A stretch of 64,000 bases of DNA from Leucocoprinus leucothites (taxonomy: Eukaryota > Basidiomycota > Agaricomycetes > Agaricales > Agaricaceae): NCBI GenBank assembly GCA_013368445.1, contig JAACJO010000003.1, positions 682,001-746,000 on the forward strand, in the 5' to 3' direction. Both the position numbers and the translations under genes were made by a program. The notes under the pieces were generated by a model. That model searched no databases. It was not told the DNA's origin and saw nothing but the letters and a program-made list of their open reading frames with translations. Positions 1-9,940 of the stretch are shown here, in pieces. How positions within the stretch are numbered: the stretch's first letter is position 1; every line of letters begins with the position of its first letter.

Positions 1-840
1 TCTCAAAATTGCATTTCTCTGCTTTGAGATAGACATTGTGTTTTCAAAAGATTTTGAATACTTGGTGAGTGATTTCTTGCAGCTCTTGCTTGGTTTTTGC
101 ATGAATCAACACATCATCCATGTACACAATGACCTTGTTTTGGTGGATGAGGGGAGCAAGGATGGTGTCCATCATATTCTGGAATGTTGCTGGACTGTTG
201 CACATTCTGAAAAACATGATGGTAGGTTCAAATAACCCTCTGTGTATGCAGAAGGCTCCCTTCCATTGGTCTCTGTTGAAAATGCAAATGTTGTTGTGTC
301 CAAGTTGTATGTCTAGTGCTGTAAAATATTTTGATCCTTGGAGTCAATCAAGAATTGACTGGATACTGGGGATTGGATAGGCATTTTTGATGGTGTGCTC
401 ATTAAGGTATTGGTAATCTTGACATGGTCTCAGGGATCCATTTTTCTTGGATACAAAGAAGAAAGGAGAAGCCATTGGTGACTTTGATGGTCTGATGTAT
501 CTCTTTTGCAGGTTTTCTTCAATGAATTTATTGAGTTCAAGGGTTTCTCCATATGATACTTTGTAGGAGGGAAAAGCTTTGGGTTGGAATGATGGTTTCA
601 TCTCAATTTTGTGATTGTAGGTTTGAGATGGTGGGAATCTTTCACTTTTCTTTTTGCTGAAGAGGTCGAGGAATTTGTGAAGATAACTGGGTATGATCTT
701 TGTAGGATTGGTTTCTTTCTTTTCTCTATGTTGTTGGGCAAATGTCTGAGAGTGTAATGTTTTGGCATTGAATTCAATAAAGTCTTGTTCTGACATGTTA
801 AGTTTATCCAAGCCAGTTGCATTGGGAAATGCTGAATCAA
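1..840 (-). pseudogene. Family A reverse transcriptase, N-terminal part
   Basis: Ty3/gypsy reverse transcriptase converts element RNA to cDNA. Conserved blocks are visible in order on the minus strand: KRYIRPSKSPMASPFFFVSK, the block with RPCQDYQYLNEHTIKNAYPI, and, at about 115-155, the catalytic block VIVYMDDVLIHA with the YMDD box. The frame contains at least one stop near 343. The protein continues beyond position 1. The same blocks occur in copy 2 (7127-8070) and in family D (22440-23804), so A and D are relatives. Confidence 0.85.
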
Positions 841-928
841 GTAATGTGGTGAATTCCTGGTTTTTAATATAAGATTGCCAAGAAAGAGTTTTCTTGGTCC
901 AATCTATGTCTGGGTTGTGTTTTGAAAA

Positions 929-1237
929 CTATGGGATTCCATAGATTATCTTGGGTTGTCCTAGGTTTGTGATAATCACATTGGTTTTGATTTGTTTTCC
1001 ATAAATGGTAGTTTCAATCACTATGTAATTGGTGATGGATGTATTTTCTACAACTGATCTGTCTCCATTCCTGATGGCAAGGGGTTTTGGGAGTTTTCTT
1101 CTTGGAAGTTTCCATTTGTTGACAAGATCTTGATCAACAAGATCAGCTCTGGCTTCTGAATCAAGGAGTGCTAAGGTATCCATGGTTCTCTCTGGTAGGT
1201 GCACTTTTAGGGGAAGATAAAGGGTGTTGGATTGCAT
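929..1237 (-). pseudogene. Family A retropepsin-like protease
   Basis: The frame carries the retropepsin active-site context LALLDSEARADLVDQDLV. It is the equivalent of the LLDSGA motif in the related element D (24003-24194), but the catalytic triad Asp-Ser-Gly has become Asp-Ser-Glu. That change should abolish activity of the aspartic protease that normally matures Gag-Pol. It lies between gag and RT as expected. The protease boundary to RT is not clear because of a stop at about 929. Confidence 0.7.
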
Positions 1238-1496
1238 AGGGGTAAGGGAAACTTCATTTAAATAAGAAAGTCAAGTTGGGGTCTTCAGTCTGGGGTAGCT
1301 ATTGTTCTGTAGTCTATTTGAGAAATAAATAGGTCTGTTTGAGTCTGGTGTTGAAGGGCAAGAGGGTAAATATGATGGTGTGCACTGTCCAGTAGAGGGT
1401 TTTGACAAGTTAGATGTGGAAGCTAATCATCTGAGGCAAAATCCTGGGTTTCTCAATGGATGAATCCAGGTTGGTCAGCATGTTCATTGTAGACAT

Positions 1497-2784
1497 TTAC
1501 AACTTCTTCATCATCCAGGATGCTTTGGATGATTTCATTGAGTTGCATGCTTTGGCAGTGTCTCTGAGCCTCCTTGTCATTATTGCATGGTTTCCCAGGC
1601 AATATGGGTTGCTTATGCTTAACATATTTTGATTGAGAATTTTGGGGGAGTTTTGAAAGGTGTGATTTATGTTTGGGACAATCTCAGGCAAAGCATCTGG
1701 TTTGCTCACATTTGAAGCACATTCCTTTCCTAAGGCTTTCCTTTTGGCATGAAGAAAGGATTGTGTCAAACACTTGTAGGGTTGACTGTTTAACATTCTC
1801 CTGATGATTGTCATTGTCACTTTCACTCTCATCAGACAATGAATCATTGTTTTGTTGGTAGTCTTGAGAAATCACAAAGTTCTGAAGTAATGCTTCCATA
1901 GCATTGATGTCCATCATATTTGGGTCCTGATGAGGTTGGAGTGGGATGTAGCCTTGACTCTGGTGATAATTGTGCCCTTTCAGTTTTGCCATCTTTCTTC
2001 TAGAGTATACCTGGGGGTGTCTTTGATAATAGTCTGCCTCCATTCTCTCAGTTTCCTCCACCACATGGGCTGCTGTGAACCATTCCTCCAAGTTGTTTCC
2101 TGGATGTTTTGAAATGGTGCAGATCACAATGCTTGGGTTGAGACCTTCTCTGAATTGATGTATGAGTTGTTGGGTTTCTCAGACTCTGGCTCAGTTAGCC
2201 AGGATTTGGAACTCCATGATGTAGGTCTCAACAGGTCTTTGCATTTGTTTGAGTGTGACCCATTTCCTGAGGAAACTTTCTCCTTCATTGAATGGTAGGA
2301 ACAATTGATCCAGGGCTTGCCAAAATGCATTGGCAGTACTGAAGGTAGGTACTCCATTTTGCATATGGTGGGTAAGGAAGTCTCTCCTCCAGAATCTTGC
2401 TCCTTCTCCCATGTTGTATAATGCACAGATGATGGTGACATGGTCTGACAGGAATTGATCATGGTTGGCCAAGAAGTACAGTGTGAGTTGTTCTTTCCAT
2501 CTTTGATAATCCTGAGTGGTGCCATTGAACTCTTTGGGTAAGTCATATTTGACCCCTCTATTGTAGTGTTGGGGTTGTTGTTGTGATGGTTGTCCAAAGA
2601 ATCCTCCTCTGCCTCCTCCTCCACTACCACCTCCTCCTCCTCTGTCTGGATTTCCAGGTGGTCCTTTCCCTTTGAAACCTTGTGGTACTGGTTGATAAAC
2701 ATTGTACTCCAGATTGTTTGCTCCATATCTGAATGTGTTTGCTGCCAAGACTTTGGCTCCTCTATTTGATTCACTGGATACCAT
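1497..2784 (-). pseudogene. Family A gag (capsid and zinc knuckle), broken
   Basis: This is the Gag structural polyprotein of a Ty3/gypsy element. From 2784 it reads a short N-terminal stretch, a Gly/Arg-rich RGG-like tract (about 2602-2660), then a capsid-like region containing FNGTTQDYQRWKEQLTLYFL. An in-frame stop near 2190 interrupts it. The frame then resumes through an acidic Asp/Ser-rich linker to a degenerate zinc knuckle CFKCEQTRCFA-x-DC near 1690. The matching segment of copy 2 has a longer N-terminus, so this copy has lost its amino end. Gag should package element RNA in cytoplasmic particles, but the stops argue against function here. Confidence 0.8.
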
Positions 2785-2809
2785 CAGAGATCCTGCTCTT
2801 TGAGATCTA

Positions 2810-4025
2810 TGTTAAGATTTACAGTCAGAGTGCCTAGTAACATCATGTGTCACTACATGTGATTGGATTATGTAAGACAGCAGCTAACTGGTCTTTAACC
2901 TACTTCAATTAATGAGCTTGAGTATTCTCAAAAGCCCAGTAAGAGAAGGCCAAGAAGACTTGAGATAAGTCTAAGATAGTGCAAGGTTCAAGACAACAAC
3001 AATGATACAAGTGAATTCAAGTTGGGGCAAGTAAACACAAGTAGTCTGGGAAACAAAGGAAAGATTAAACTTAAGTTTAATCTTCCTAATACAAGGTCCT
3101 TAAATACTAACTAACTGAAACTGTATCAAACTATGAAACTACAATTACAAGTCCTGGATCACAATCACAATACTGATAAATACTAATCTGTCTGCTGATG
3201 TAACAGCTATCATAGTTAGATATCCAAATGTTCAAATCCAAATGTGATATCCACAAAACTATCATTGTCTGTTTATCAGTCTATTATGGTGCAGGTCACC
3301 TAAACACCACTACTTTGGTGCAAACGAAATAAGGGACACAGATTTTGTCCAATTTCTTATTCCTCTATACCAAATGCTCCTTTCATCAGTCCAAGCAAAT
3401 TGTATAGACAACTTTTTATTCCAGCCAAAATTGACAGAGTTATTTCATGAAAGCTCCTGGGAATTGGCAGAGTGATGTCATGGTATCCATATATGGAAGA
3501 TACTTCCAAAAGTAGTATATTACTAATCATGTAAAGAAATCAAAAATGACAGTAGGAACCTCTGGAATGCAGTAATGCTGCCTTGAACTGGATGCCAGAA
3601 CTTTGGTTCGATGTGGCTACAAGCAATTTTACACACTGATGAGCCATAAATAATGAATTTAGCCCCCTATACTGGCAACATTGTTGCAAGTGCCCAAGAG
3701 GTATTTTTAATTTTTAATTTAATTTAATTTAGTTATTTTTCAGTTTAGGTCTAAACCAAATTGGCACTTGCACCAAACTAGCGGCGTCTAGGTGACCTGC
3801 ACCATAGTCCATTCCTATCAAACAGCAAAACTGTTCCTTCTGATCCTAGTGATGATGTCCGTCCAGTTGTACTCATCCCAATCAATGTCAAACCTTTCCT
3901 CTTCAATGTCAAACTTCCCAATGTATTCCTCCCAATTGAGTAGGGCCACTTCAGACCAGGTGGCTGTGTTGGCATCTAGAATGATCAAGTCACAATGGGT
4001 GTCAATCAAATTGATGTTTATAACA
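2810..4025 (-). repeat. LTR of family A (A1), shared by copies 1 and 2
   Basis: The plus strand reads TGTTAAGATTTACAG to GATGTTTATAACA, with short inverted ends TGTTA/TAACA. After removal of a 518-base insertion (3287-3804) and its TA duplication the LTR is 696 bases, exactly the length of the solo copy at 45907-46602. A purine-rich tract AAAAGGGATAA lies just upstream on the minus strand, as expected for the 3' LTR of copy 2. The U3 side encodes the C-terminus of the downstream ORF3. Confidence 0.9.
3287..3804. mobile_element. Short TA-flanked Tc1/mariner-type element with transposase remnant
   Basis: The ends TGGTGCAGGTCACCTA and TAGGTGACCTGCACCA form inverted repeats of about 36 bases with a few transitions. 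The element is flanked by TA (3285-3286, 3805-3806). Comparison with LTR copies at 11117 and 49902 shows an uninterrupted target (ATTAGTCCATTC), proving the insertion. The minus strand keeps QFAWTDERSIWYRG, resembling the first catalytic-Asp motif of Tc1/mariner transposases, so this is an internally deleted, non-autonomous copy. Confidence 0.85.
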
Positions 4026-5055
4026 TTATCCCTTTTGTAAGATTTGATGTCCTCATCAACATCTTTACTCAAAACTTGTTCAGTAGTCTCCATAAGGCTT
4101 CCTGGTGATGTTGGCCCAGGTGACATCATCATAGGGGTTGTTGTACTCTTCTCCATAAGTGTCCTGATGGTCATAGCCTCCATCAGAGATTTGTCAGGGT
4201 CTGAGGTGGTGTTGGATATGAGGTCAATGGTGAGGCATTTTGTAATATGAATGTTGGGTGTCAGGAGTTGGGTGAGCTGGAGAACATGGTGGTAGAACTT
4301 GTGTTCTGCTTGCATCTGTTGAGTCGAGTCCCACATGGAGGATGACTTTGTTTTGCCTTTGTCATTGGTGTTGGATGGGTTGGATTGGGCAGATTTCTTG
4401 AGTTGGAGAGGTTTGGGAAGAAGATAAGGAGAGGTCTCCAGGTCTAAATATTTGGGATGGATGTTTACAGGTAAGGATAGGTTTGAGCCATTGTTGTTCT
4501 CAGTCAGAGACTCCATTGATGAATGCAATGAGTGGGAAAAGGTGTAGTTGTGGGAACTTTGCAACGGCTTGTCATTGGAGGACTTGTGCAAACTCTTGGA
4601 TGGTGCAGGCTCAGCGTTTGTTGAGAAAGCAGTATCATCCAAGATGTCCAGGGGCTGAGTGTTGGCAGTAGTTACAGGTGTGACATTTGCATTGGTCCAC
4701 AAAATGATCATCAACCCTACAGATTGAGCAGTATTTTCTCAGTGCAGGAACTTTAGGGGCGGGAACTGGGTTGGATTCTATTTGTGACAATCATAATCCA
4801 TTATCAGGTGTTCCAGTCTGTTCCTTTCTTTGAGGGGTGTCAGGTTGAGCCACATTAGGAAGTTCATGGGGTACTCCATCGGTTCCATCATTGGGTCCAT
4901 CTGGGTACTGGAGGTTAGGGAGTTCAGATCCTTGTTGAGTCTCGCTAGGCTCACTTGGATCTCGAGTCTTTGGGAAAGCATGAAGGGCTTGTTCAGCCAC
5001 TGATATGATTTTCCTGATGATAGGTGATTCAATAGTTTGGCGAAGTGAGTCAGCG
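3818..5055 (-). pseudogene. Family A post-integrase ORF3 with composite zinc-binding motif
   Basis: Downstream of integrase in copy 2, this reading frame is not one of the standard gag/pol domains. Its first part is Pro/Glu/Ser-rich. Near 4640-4740 it holds KYCSICRVDDHFVDQCKCHT then CNYCQHSAPGHLG, i.e. Cys-x2-Cys-x4-His-x4-Cys followed by His-x-Cys-x2-Cys and PGH. After a frameshift it continues as a Ser/Thr-rich frame from 4714. It then enters the LTR at 4025 and ends RIRRNSFAV at 3818. Family D has a similarly placed ORF with a related motif (19577-20848). Function is unknown; a nucleic-acid-binding accessory protein is possible. Confidence 0.6.
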
Positions 5056-5056
5056 T

Positions 5057-6434
5057 TAAAGAGGCAGTAATGTGATTGTTAATGTAATAAAAGGAATGTA
5101 GTCAGATAGTGAATGATAGGTAATGTTAATAACAATAACAACTAACACTCCTAAACTCAATACAAGTTTGTGGGAGGTTAATCAATAAAGAAAGATGTTT
5201 TGTGAAAGTGCTAAGATTGATAATGAAAGATAATAGGAGTTGTCTGTAGGCCCATTTATAATGGAATGACCAGTTCGCTAAAGACACTCGACGATCCCTG
5301 TTATGCAATGCTGCACAACTACAAGTCCCTTAGAATGCAGAAGTGTAATAGACCAGTATTTGCGAATTGTCGCCTTCGCTAACACTTGGCACTATCACAA
5401 TACAACTGACACTGACTAGCACCACTCCTGGATACTAGATGCAATATGCAGCTTATAAGTCTTTTCCAGACTTCTTCACACTCTGAACTTATATGAATCT
5501 CGCAGTAATGTTCTTTCTCGAAAGGTGCTTTCCAATTCTTTAATGGTCTATGACTGAAGGGTGCTCAATACACTTTTTACTACTCACTCAGATATGTCAT
5601 GTGGGACAGTCTCTAAGCATAGCCTTAGCAGGTGAGATTCCTTGCTAGACTATACACTCAAGAAAGGTTTATATTGTTTTCGCGAAAGTACTAAAGGAGT
5701 AATTACATGGATGACACATACACATTGTTGATAATAAAAGAAGATTTATTGAAAGGTTGTCCAATAGGAGTATCTCTGGGTTTTCTTTGGGGTTTAAGTG
5801 CTGATGCATCCTTTCGCAAAGGCGTGCTTACTCCTGCTCCTCTGATATCATGAGATCTCTATCACTGCTGATGGTTGTCTTATTCCACAAAAGCTCATTC
5901 CTGACTGTAACAATGTCTACTAGTCAGTAGTCAAGTGCTGATGCATCCTGTTAGTTTACACTAATCTGGTTCTATAATCAAGTGGGTCATTCAGTGCCCA
6001 TGTGGAATTTCTCCATCCTTTGCGAAAGGGTATACTTCTGCTGTAGCAATGTTAAAAAGATAGGACTTCTGCGAATGTGCACAAGTGCCTGTCTGGATCT
6101 GAAGGCTAAGCCTTTGATCCCTGATTAGTTAGTCCGTTATTGCTCTTTCAAGAAAGACTTTGACCAGATCAATACCCAGGTCACAGGCCAAGATCACAAA
6201 GGGTCATAGGGTATACATCCCGACCATGTTCGCTAAGTCTCGACATCATCCTGTAGCCTCTTGTTACTCTTGATCGTTAATGGTTATTTTGCAAACATGC
6301 TATGCTTTCATGAGTGTGTGTGTTACACTAGGGTCTTACAGCAGGGTTCCTTAATGTCTATACAGTCACCCAATATATTGACTATATCATCAAATTTAAC
6401 GATTTCATGGCTAATGCTGTTTGGGCCGTAACAA
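5057..6434 (-). repeat. LTR of family B (B1) inside family A integrase
   Basis: On the minus strand it reads TGTTACGGCCCAAACAGC to CTGCCTCTTTA, 1378 bases. Copies B2, B3 and B4 in this window share both ends (consensus end CTTCA). It interrupts the integrase frame after NLLIKIIFSH. No target duplication is visible: the flanks are CACAT and ACGCT. The rest of the integrase and any chromodomain of copy 2 are missing on the far side, so a deletion accompanies the insertion. No internal region of family B is in the window. Confidence 0.8.
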
Positions 6435-7126
6435 TGTGAGAAGATGATCTTGATTAACAGATTGGAGATGTGATCTGCAGTTGCTTCTTTTTGTGTTGGT
6501 ACTATAATTATCCCTTTTGTGAGTCTGTGGTCCACTATGGACAAAATAGAATCAAATCCATCGACTTCTGGAAGATTGGTGATGAGATCCATAGCTATTT
6601 GCACAAAGGGTCACAAGGAGTGTGGTCCTTTAATGGGTTGGAGTGGGGGCTTGAAAGGCTGTCTGTTGATTTTGTGTTGTTGACAGATTGGGCATCCTTT
6701 CATGTAGTTCTTGACAAAAGCTCTCATTCCAGGCCATGTGATGTATTCTTCTAATTTTCATATGGTTTTAGTTGTACCAGGGTGTCCTGCTGCTGGGGCA
6801 TCATATACTTGTTGGAGTAAGCATTTCTTGAATGTATTATTGGCAGGTAGTGTGAAACACCCTTTTTTGTCAATGTGGGGTGAGCCATCAGGTTTTGTTG
6901 GGAGTGATTCTTCGATTTCCAGATTGAGGATATTGATGTCCATTGCTGGGAAGGATGATGTATTGAACATATGGGCTAAAGGGATGGCTGCTTGCAGTTT
7001 CTCCTCTTCTTCTGTGACATGGTCAGGTCTGCATGAGAGTGCATCAGCTGCAACATTTTTGATGCCAGAAATATGGTCGATTTTGACTTTATGGGTGCTG
7101 ATGAGGGTGGACCATTGGATTGTCCA
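6435..7126 (-). pseudogene. Family A integrase, N-terminal half (copy 2)
   Basis: Integrase inserts the cDNA into the chromosome. The minus strand shows the end of the RNase H linker (AADALS), an HHCC zinc domain with DAPAAGHPGTTKT and KGCPICQQHKIN, then the first catalytic-Asp region QIAMDLITNLP. It continues with SILSIVDHRLTKGIIIVPT and is cut at 6434 by LTR B1. Stops occur near 6757 and 6620. The same blocks are present in family D (21716-22429). The catalytic second Asp and Glu region is absent, so this copy is dead. Confidence 0.85.
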
Positions 7127-8070
7127 TCAGGATAACTTCAAGGGTTTAGCCCAATGAATAATGTTGTCATGATCAGTCCATACAATGGTTTCATGAGGTG
7201 AGCCATTGATGTAGTGTCGCCATTCTTGCAATGCACAGATGATTGTGAGGAATTCTTGTTCAGAGGTGTGATAGTGTTTTTTGGTGGGGTAAAATCCTTT
7301 TGAGTGGAAGAAACATAGATGCATGACTCTGTTCAAGTCTTTCTGAAGTAAAACTGTGCCAGATGCATGGTTAGAGGCATCAGTTTGTATTTTAAAAGGT
7401 TTTGTCAGGTTGGAGGTTATGAGAACAGGTTCTTGTAGAAATTTCTTTTTGAGGGTGTCGAATGATGATTGAGCTTCCGAATTCCATTGAAATGGTTGAT
7501 TTTTGTGAAGAAGAGCATTGAGGGGGGCTGTGTAGTGGGCATAATTTCGTATGAATTTTCGATAAAAGTTGCAGAACCCAATGAATTTGCAGATATCCCA
7601 TGGGTTTTTGGGTATGGGCCAATCTGCTATTCCTTTGAGTTTTATTGGGTCCATGCAAACTTCATTGGGTGAAATTATGAATCCTAGATATGCCAGTTTT
7701 TCTTTTTTGAAATCACATTTCTCTGCTTTGAGGTAGAGATTGTGTTTTTGGAAGATTTTGAATACTTGGCTGATGGTCTCTTGTAGCTGTTGTTTTGTTT
7801 TTGCATGAATCAACACATCGTCCATGTACATGATGACCTTATTTTGATGGATGAGAGGAGTGAGGATGGTGTCTGTCATGTTTTGGAAAGTTGCTGGGCT
7901 ATTGAACATTCCAAAGAACATAACGGTAGGTTCAAATAACCCTTTGTGGGTACAAAAAGCTCCTTTCCATTGATCTCCATCAAAAATGCAAATGGTATTG
8001 TATCCAAGTCATATGTCAAGTGCAGTGAAGTACTTCGATCCTTGAAGTCAATCAAAGGTTGATTGGATAC
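7127..8070 (-). pseudogene. Family A reverse transcriptase and RNase H (copy 2), N-truncated
   Basis: The frame shows KVIMYMDDVLIHAKTK (catalytic YMDD box, about 7810-7850). It then has thumb/connection FIGFCNFYRKFIRNYA and the RNase H region KPFKIQTDASNHASGTVLLQ with EQEFLTIICALQEWRHYING and VWTDHDN. An open frame runs 7127-7921. Upstream it is joined at about 8070/8071 directly to gag (…NAFW), so the fingers of RT, the protease and the end of gag have been deleted, about 1.95 kb relative to copy 1. The protein would not be functional. Confidence 0.85.
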
Positions 8071-8558
8071 TCCAAAATGCATTGACAGTACCAAAGGTAG
8101 GTACTCCATTTTGCATGTGGTGGGTAAGGAAGTCTCTCCTCCAGAAACTTGCTCCTTCTCCCATGTTGTATAATGCACAGATGATGGTGTCATGGTCAGA
8201 TGGGAATTGATCACAGTTGGCCAAGAAGTATAATGTGTGTTGTTCTTTCCATCTTTGATAATCTTGAGCGGTGCCATTGAATTCTTTAGGTAAGTCATAT
8301 TTTACTCCTCTATTGTAGTGTTGGGGTTGTTGTTGTTGTTGTGGTTGTCCAAAGAATCCTCCTCCACCTCCACCTCCACCTCCACCTCCTCCTCCTGGAC
8401 TTCCAGGCAGTCATTTTCCTTTGAAACCTTGTAATCCTGGTTGATAGATGTTATATTCTGGATTATTTTCTCTGTATCCAAATGTGTTTGCTGCCAAGAC
8501 TTTGGCTCCTCTATTGAATTCACTGGATTCCATTGGTGATCCTGCTCTTTGAGATCTA
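8071..8558 (-). pseudogene. Family A gag, middle part (copy 2)
   Basis: This part reads MESSEFNRGAKVLAANTFGY from 8533, a Gly-rich tract encoded by CCACCT repeats at 8360-8400, then the capsid segment with FNGTAQDYQRWKEQHTLYFL. A TGA stop replaces the Gly codon found in copy 1 (near 8410). The capsid frame ends at NAFW, where a deletion fuses it to RT. The upstream part of this gag lies beyond the Tc1 insertion, at 10152-10865. Confidence 0.8.
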
Positions 8559-8768
8559 CAGTGGCTCAAAAAACTGTCCCAATGTTTTCGCATTTTGGAC
8601 ATATTTGCTAATACCAGGGCAGATATATGGCCTAGCATCCTGAAAATATTCACACAGGTACCTTGACATATTGGGCGCATATATTCCCATGATCACATGA
8701 CCTTGTCCATCAATGAATTAATAATGAATTATCGAAAATATCTACTCATTGGGACAGTTTTTTGACCC
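8559..8768. repeat. Left long terminal inverted repeat of Tc1 copy 1
   Basis: The repeat pairs with 9941-10151. Within it, TCAAAAAACTGTCCCAATG at 8566-8584 is matched perfectly by its reverse complement at 8747-8765, so the repeat itself is bounded by an inverted pair. These are likely transposase-binding sites (inference). Confidence 0.9.
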
Positions 8769-8784
8769 TCTGTTATCTACCTAC

Positions 8785-9804
8785 TCAATACTTTGTATGA
8801 CCTCCTCTTGCCCTGATAACTGCCTCAATCCTTCTGGGCATGCTTTCTATCAGCCTTTGGCACCTTTCTGCTGGAATCTTATTCCACTCCTCTACTAGCC
8901 TCTCCCACAATTCAAATACTCCCTTGGGTGGTCTTTCATATGCCTTCAGCTGGTCCTTCAGGTAGGTCCAGAGGTGTTCAATGGGATTTAGGTCAGGGGA
9001 TTGTGCAGGCCATGGTAGAACTTGAATGTTGTTGTCCACAAACCATTGTTGTCCCAGTTTTGAGGTGTGTTTTGGGTCATTATCCTGCTGGAATATCCTC
9101 TCCTCCTCCTCCATCTCCAACTTTTCAAAGCTTTCCACCACCCCATTGTCCAAAATCTCGCAGTATTGCACTGCATCCATATTCCCTTGAACCTCTATCA
9201 GCTTTCCTACCCCATTCCACCCCATACACCCCCACACCATCATGTTACCACCTCCTCCATGTTTGACAGTAGGGAGAGTGGTCCTATCTGACAGTGGTTC
9301 CCCCCTCTCCTTCCAGGTATACACCTTTCCATCTGACCCAATCCTGTTGATCTTTGTTTCATCTGTCCACAACACCCTCTTCCAGTCCTCCACTGTCCAA
9401 TTCCTATGTTCATGTGCAAAGTCAAGGCGTTCCTCACGATGTCGCTTTTTGAGTAGAGGTCGTTTGATCTTGGTTACAGAGCGAAATCCATTATCCTGAA
9501 GGGTATTTCTGACAGTTTGGGGTGTGACAGGGTCAGACAGAGTAGAGTTAATGAAAGTTGTAGCCTGGACAGCATTGTCTAGCTTTCCAGAGGTTATTTG
9601 GTGAATTATTGCTTTTTTATCACGAGGAGAAAGCTTGGAAGGACGTCCTCCCTTGTTGTTTTCCTTGTCCCCATCAACTTCTTTCTTGATCCTCCCAACA
9701 GTAGACTTTCCTAGACCAGTTTTATGTTCAATCTGGCACAAGGAATAGCCATCTTTGAGAAGAGAAGTGACTTGGGAGTATTGGGTAGAGGAGATAGCTT
9801 TCAT
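8785..9804 (-). CDS. Tc1-type DD34E transposase, intact
   Basis: A 339-residue transposase that should cut and paste the surrounding element at TA sites. The N-terminal half (about 1-110) carries two helix-turn-helix segments, with SLCQIEHKTGLGKSTVGRIK and the GRPSKLS linker typical of Tc1 DNA-binding domains. The catalytic core shows VLWTDETKINR (first Asp), IFQQDNDPKHTS (second Asp) and SPDLNPIEHLWTYLKD (Glu), the last two 34 residues apart as in DD34E enzymes. The C-terminus is IEAVIRARGGHTKY. Length and motifs match the family, and there is no stop or frameshift. The ATG at 9804 was chosen because the frame opens just inside the right inverted repeat. Confidence 0.95.
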   Translation of the reverse strand: MKAISSTQYSQVTSLLKDGYSLCQIEHKTGLGKSTVGRIKKEVDGDKENNKGGRPSKLSPRDKKAIIHQITSGKLDNAVQATTFINSTLSDPVTPQTVRNTLQDNGFRSVTKIKRPLLKKRHREERLDFAHEHRNWTVEDWKRVLWTDETKINRIGSDGKVYTWKERGEPLSDRTTLPTVKHGGGGNMMVWGCMGWNGVGKLIEVQGNMDAVQYCEILDNGVVESFEKLEMEEEERIFQQDNDPKHTSKLGQQWFVDNNIQVLPWPAQSPDLNPIEHLWTYLKDQLKAYERPPKGVFELWERLVEEWNKIPAERCQRLIESMPRRIEAVIRARGGHTKY

Positions 9805-9940
9805 GATGTAGTGGCAGGAAGAAAGACAGTTGTAGCCATCTCAACATGTCAACCAAGGTCACATGATCTTGTTTATTACTCCCACGCCTGCCCTGATGCT
9901 CCCCTGGCATGTTACAAGGTAGATACTGGGAGGCTGACAG

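Larger units (their letters stand above)
1..2809 (-). mobile_element. Ty3/gypsy family A copy 1, internal region cut by window edge
   Basis: Reading leftward from the LTR at 2810, this stretch gives gag, protease and the first part of reverse transcriptase, in the usual Ty3/gypsy order, then leaves the window. Its frames are interrupted by several stops, so it is probably dead. The LTR (ending CTTAACA on the minus strand) abuts TAGATCTCAAAGAGCAGG and then gag. The roughly 970-base leader present in copy 2 is missing here. It shares its LTR with copy 2, giving an LTR-internal-LTR-internal tandem arrangement. Confidence 0.85.

Noticed and set aside
8928..9266. Plus-strand frames of 60-110 codons opposite the Tc1 transposases (also 12302-12640)
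   Set aside because: They mirror the transposase on the other strand, occur in both copies, and have no family features of their own.
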